NCBI GenBank assembly: GCA_910584035.1
Contig: CAJTZR010000048.1
Location: forward strand, 1-12,801
DNA length: 12,801 nucleotides
Direction: 5' to 3'
Origin: an uncultured Christensenella sp.
GTDB taxonomy: Bacteria > Bacillota > Clostridia > Christensenellales > UBA3700
The notes beneath the pieces were generated by a model, which ran no database searches, had not been told where the DNA came from, and worked only from the letters and a program-made list of their open reading frames with translations. Below, piece by piece: positions 12,661-12,801 of this stretch. Every line of letters begins with the position of its first letter. The stretch's first letter is position 1. The position numbers and the translations under genes are program-made.

Positions 12661-12698
12661 ATAAAAGCATCTAAAACTTTTGTTTTAGATGCTTTTAT
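12661..12698 (+). terminator. Intrinsic terminator after the acidic protein gene
   Basis: A 17-bp perfect stem (12661-12677 with 12682-12698, loop TTTT) has AAAGCATCTAAAAC as its core. It lies 36 bases after the stop codon. T-rich ends on both strands make it possibly bidirectional. Confidence 0.75.
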
Positions 12699-12745
12699 AT
12701 AGGTTATAATTTTACAATAATCTAACATTAAGACTATTTATACTT

Positions 12746-12801
12746 ATTAATTAGTTATGAAAATTTTTAGTCAATGTGCTTTAATATTATTAATTTGACT
12801 G
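12746..12801. repeat. Dispersed AT-rich repeat, copy B
   Basis: ATTAATTAGTTA at 12746-12757 is identical to 10413-10424. The next 40 bases keep TTTTTAGTCAAT and ATATTATTAAT in the same order and orientation as copy A, with small gaps. The copy may continue beyond the window end. Confidence 0.4.

Overview
The window looks like a stretch of chromosome from a low-G+C, Gram-positive, probably uncultured gut-type member of the Clostridia. Four things support this. The coding sequence is AT-rich with strong AGGAGG-type ribosome binding sites. The order flavoprotein - cmk - plsC - ispH/rpsA fusion is typical of Clostridia. rpsT and the spore germination protease gene gpr are divergent neighbours, as in spore-forming Firmicutes. 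Several sigma-A-type promoters have extended -10 boxes. The lineage assignment is an inference from synteny and composition only.

Layout. 1-270: non-coding, hairpin-rich DNA bounded by two direct copies of a 15-base sequence that resembles the XerC arm of a Firmicutes dif site. 271-5491: a co-oriented housekeeping block with a BaiN/HI0933-type flavoprotein, cytidylate kinase, a PlsC-type acyltransferase, and a fusion of IspH to ribosomal protein S1. 5492-6255: a 764-base very AT-rich gap with terminators and a decayed copy of the repeat seen at the window start. 6256-8181: rpsT (minus strand) divergent from gpr, followed by the glutamate racemase murI. 8182-9609: two twin hairpins and a BspA-like leucine-rich-repeat lipoprotein gene broken by one in-frame TGA. 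9610-10360: a structured, comparatively G+C-rich segment ending in a tRNA-Ser(GGA) gene on the minus strand. The last 21 bases of the tRNA are duplicated 184 bases away, as an integration event would leave. 10361-12801: a small membrane zinc-ribbon protein, a third XerC-arm-like site with another hairpin cluster, a TIM-barrel sugar-phosphate isomerase-like gene (minus), and a divergent acidic protein of unknown function.

Functionally the first block serves core growth: nucleotide kinase, phospholipid synthesis, isoprenoid precursor synthesis and translation. rpsT adds translation, gpr points to sporulation, and murI makes D-glutamate for peptidoglycan. The right half is accessory in character, with a surface lipoprotein relic, small unknown proteins and dispersed repeats.

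The observations most worth following are the dif-like XerC-arm repeats attached to hairpin-rich modules, the duplicated tRNA-Ser 3' end enclosing a 163-base G+C-rich hairpin island, and a possible internal translation start that would release free S1 from the IspH-S1 fusion. The single TGA in the LRR lipoprotein and the unusually compact GPR protease also merit checking. I did not find a complete new multi-gene system. The strongest candidate for something undescribed is the family of hairpin modules and the sites that bound them.
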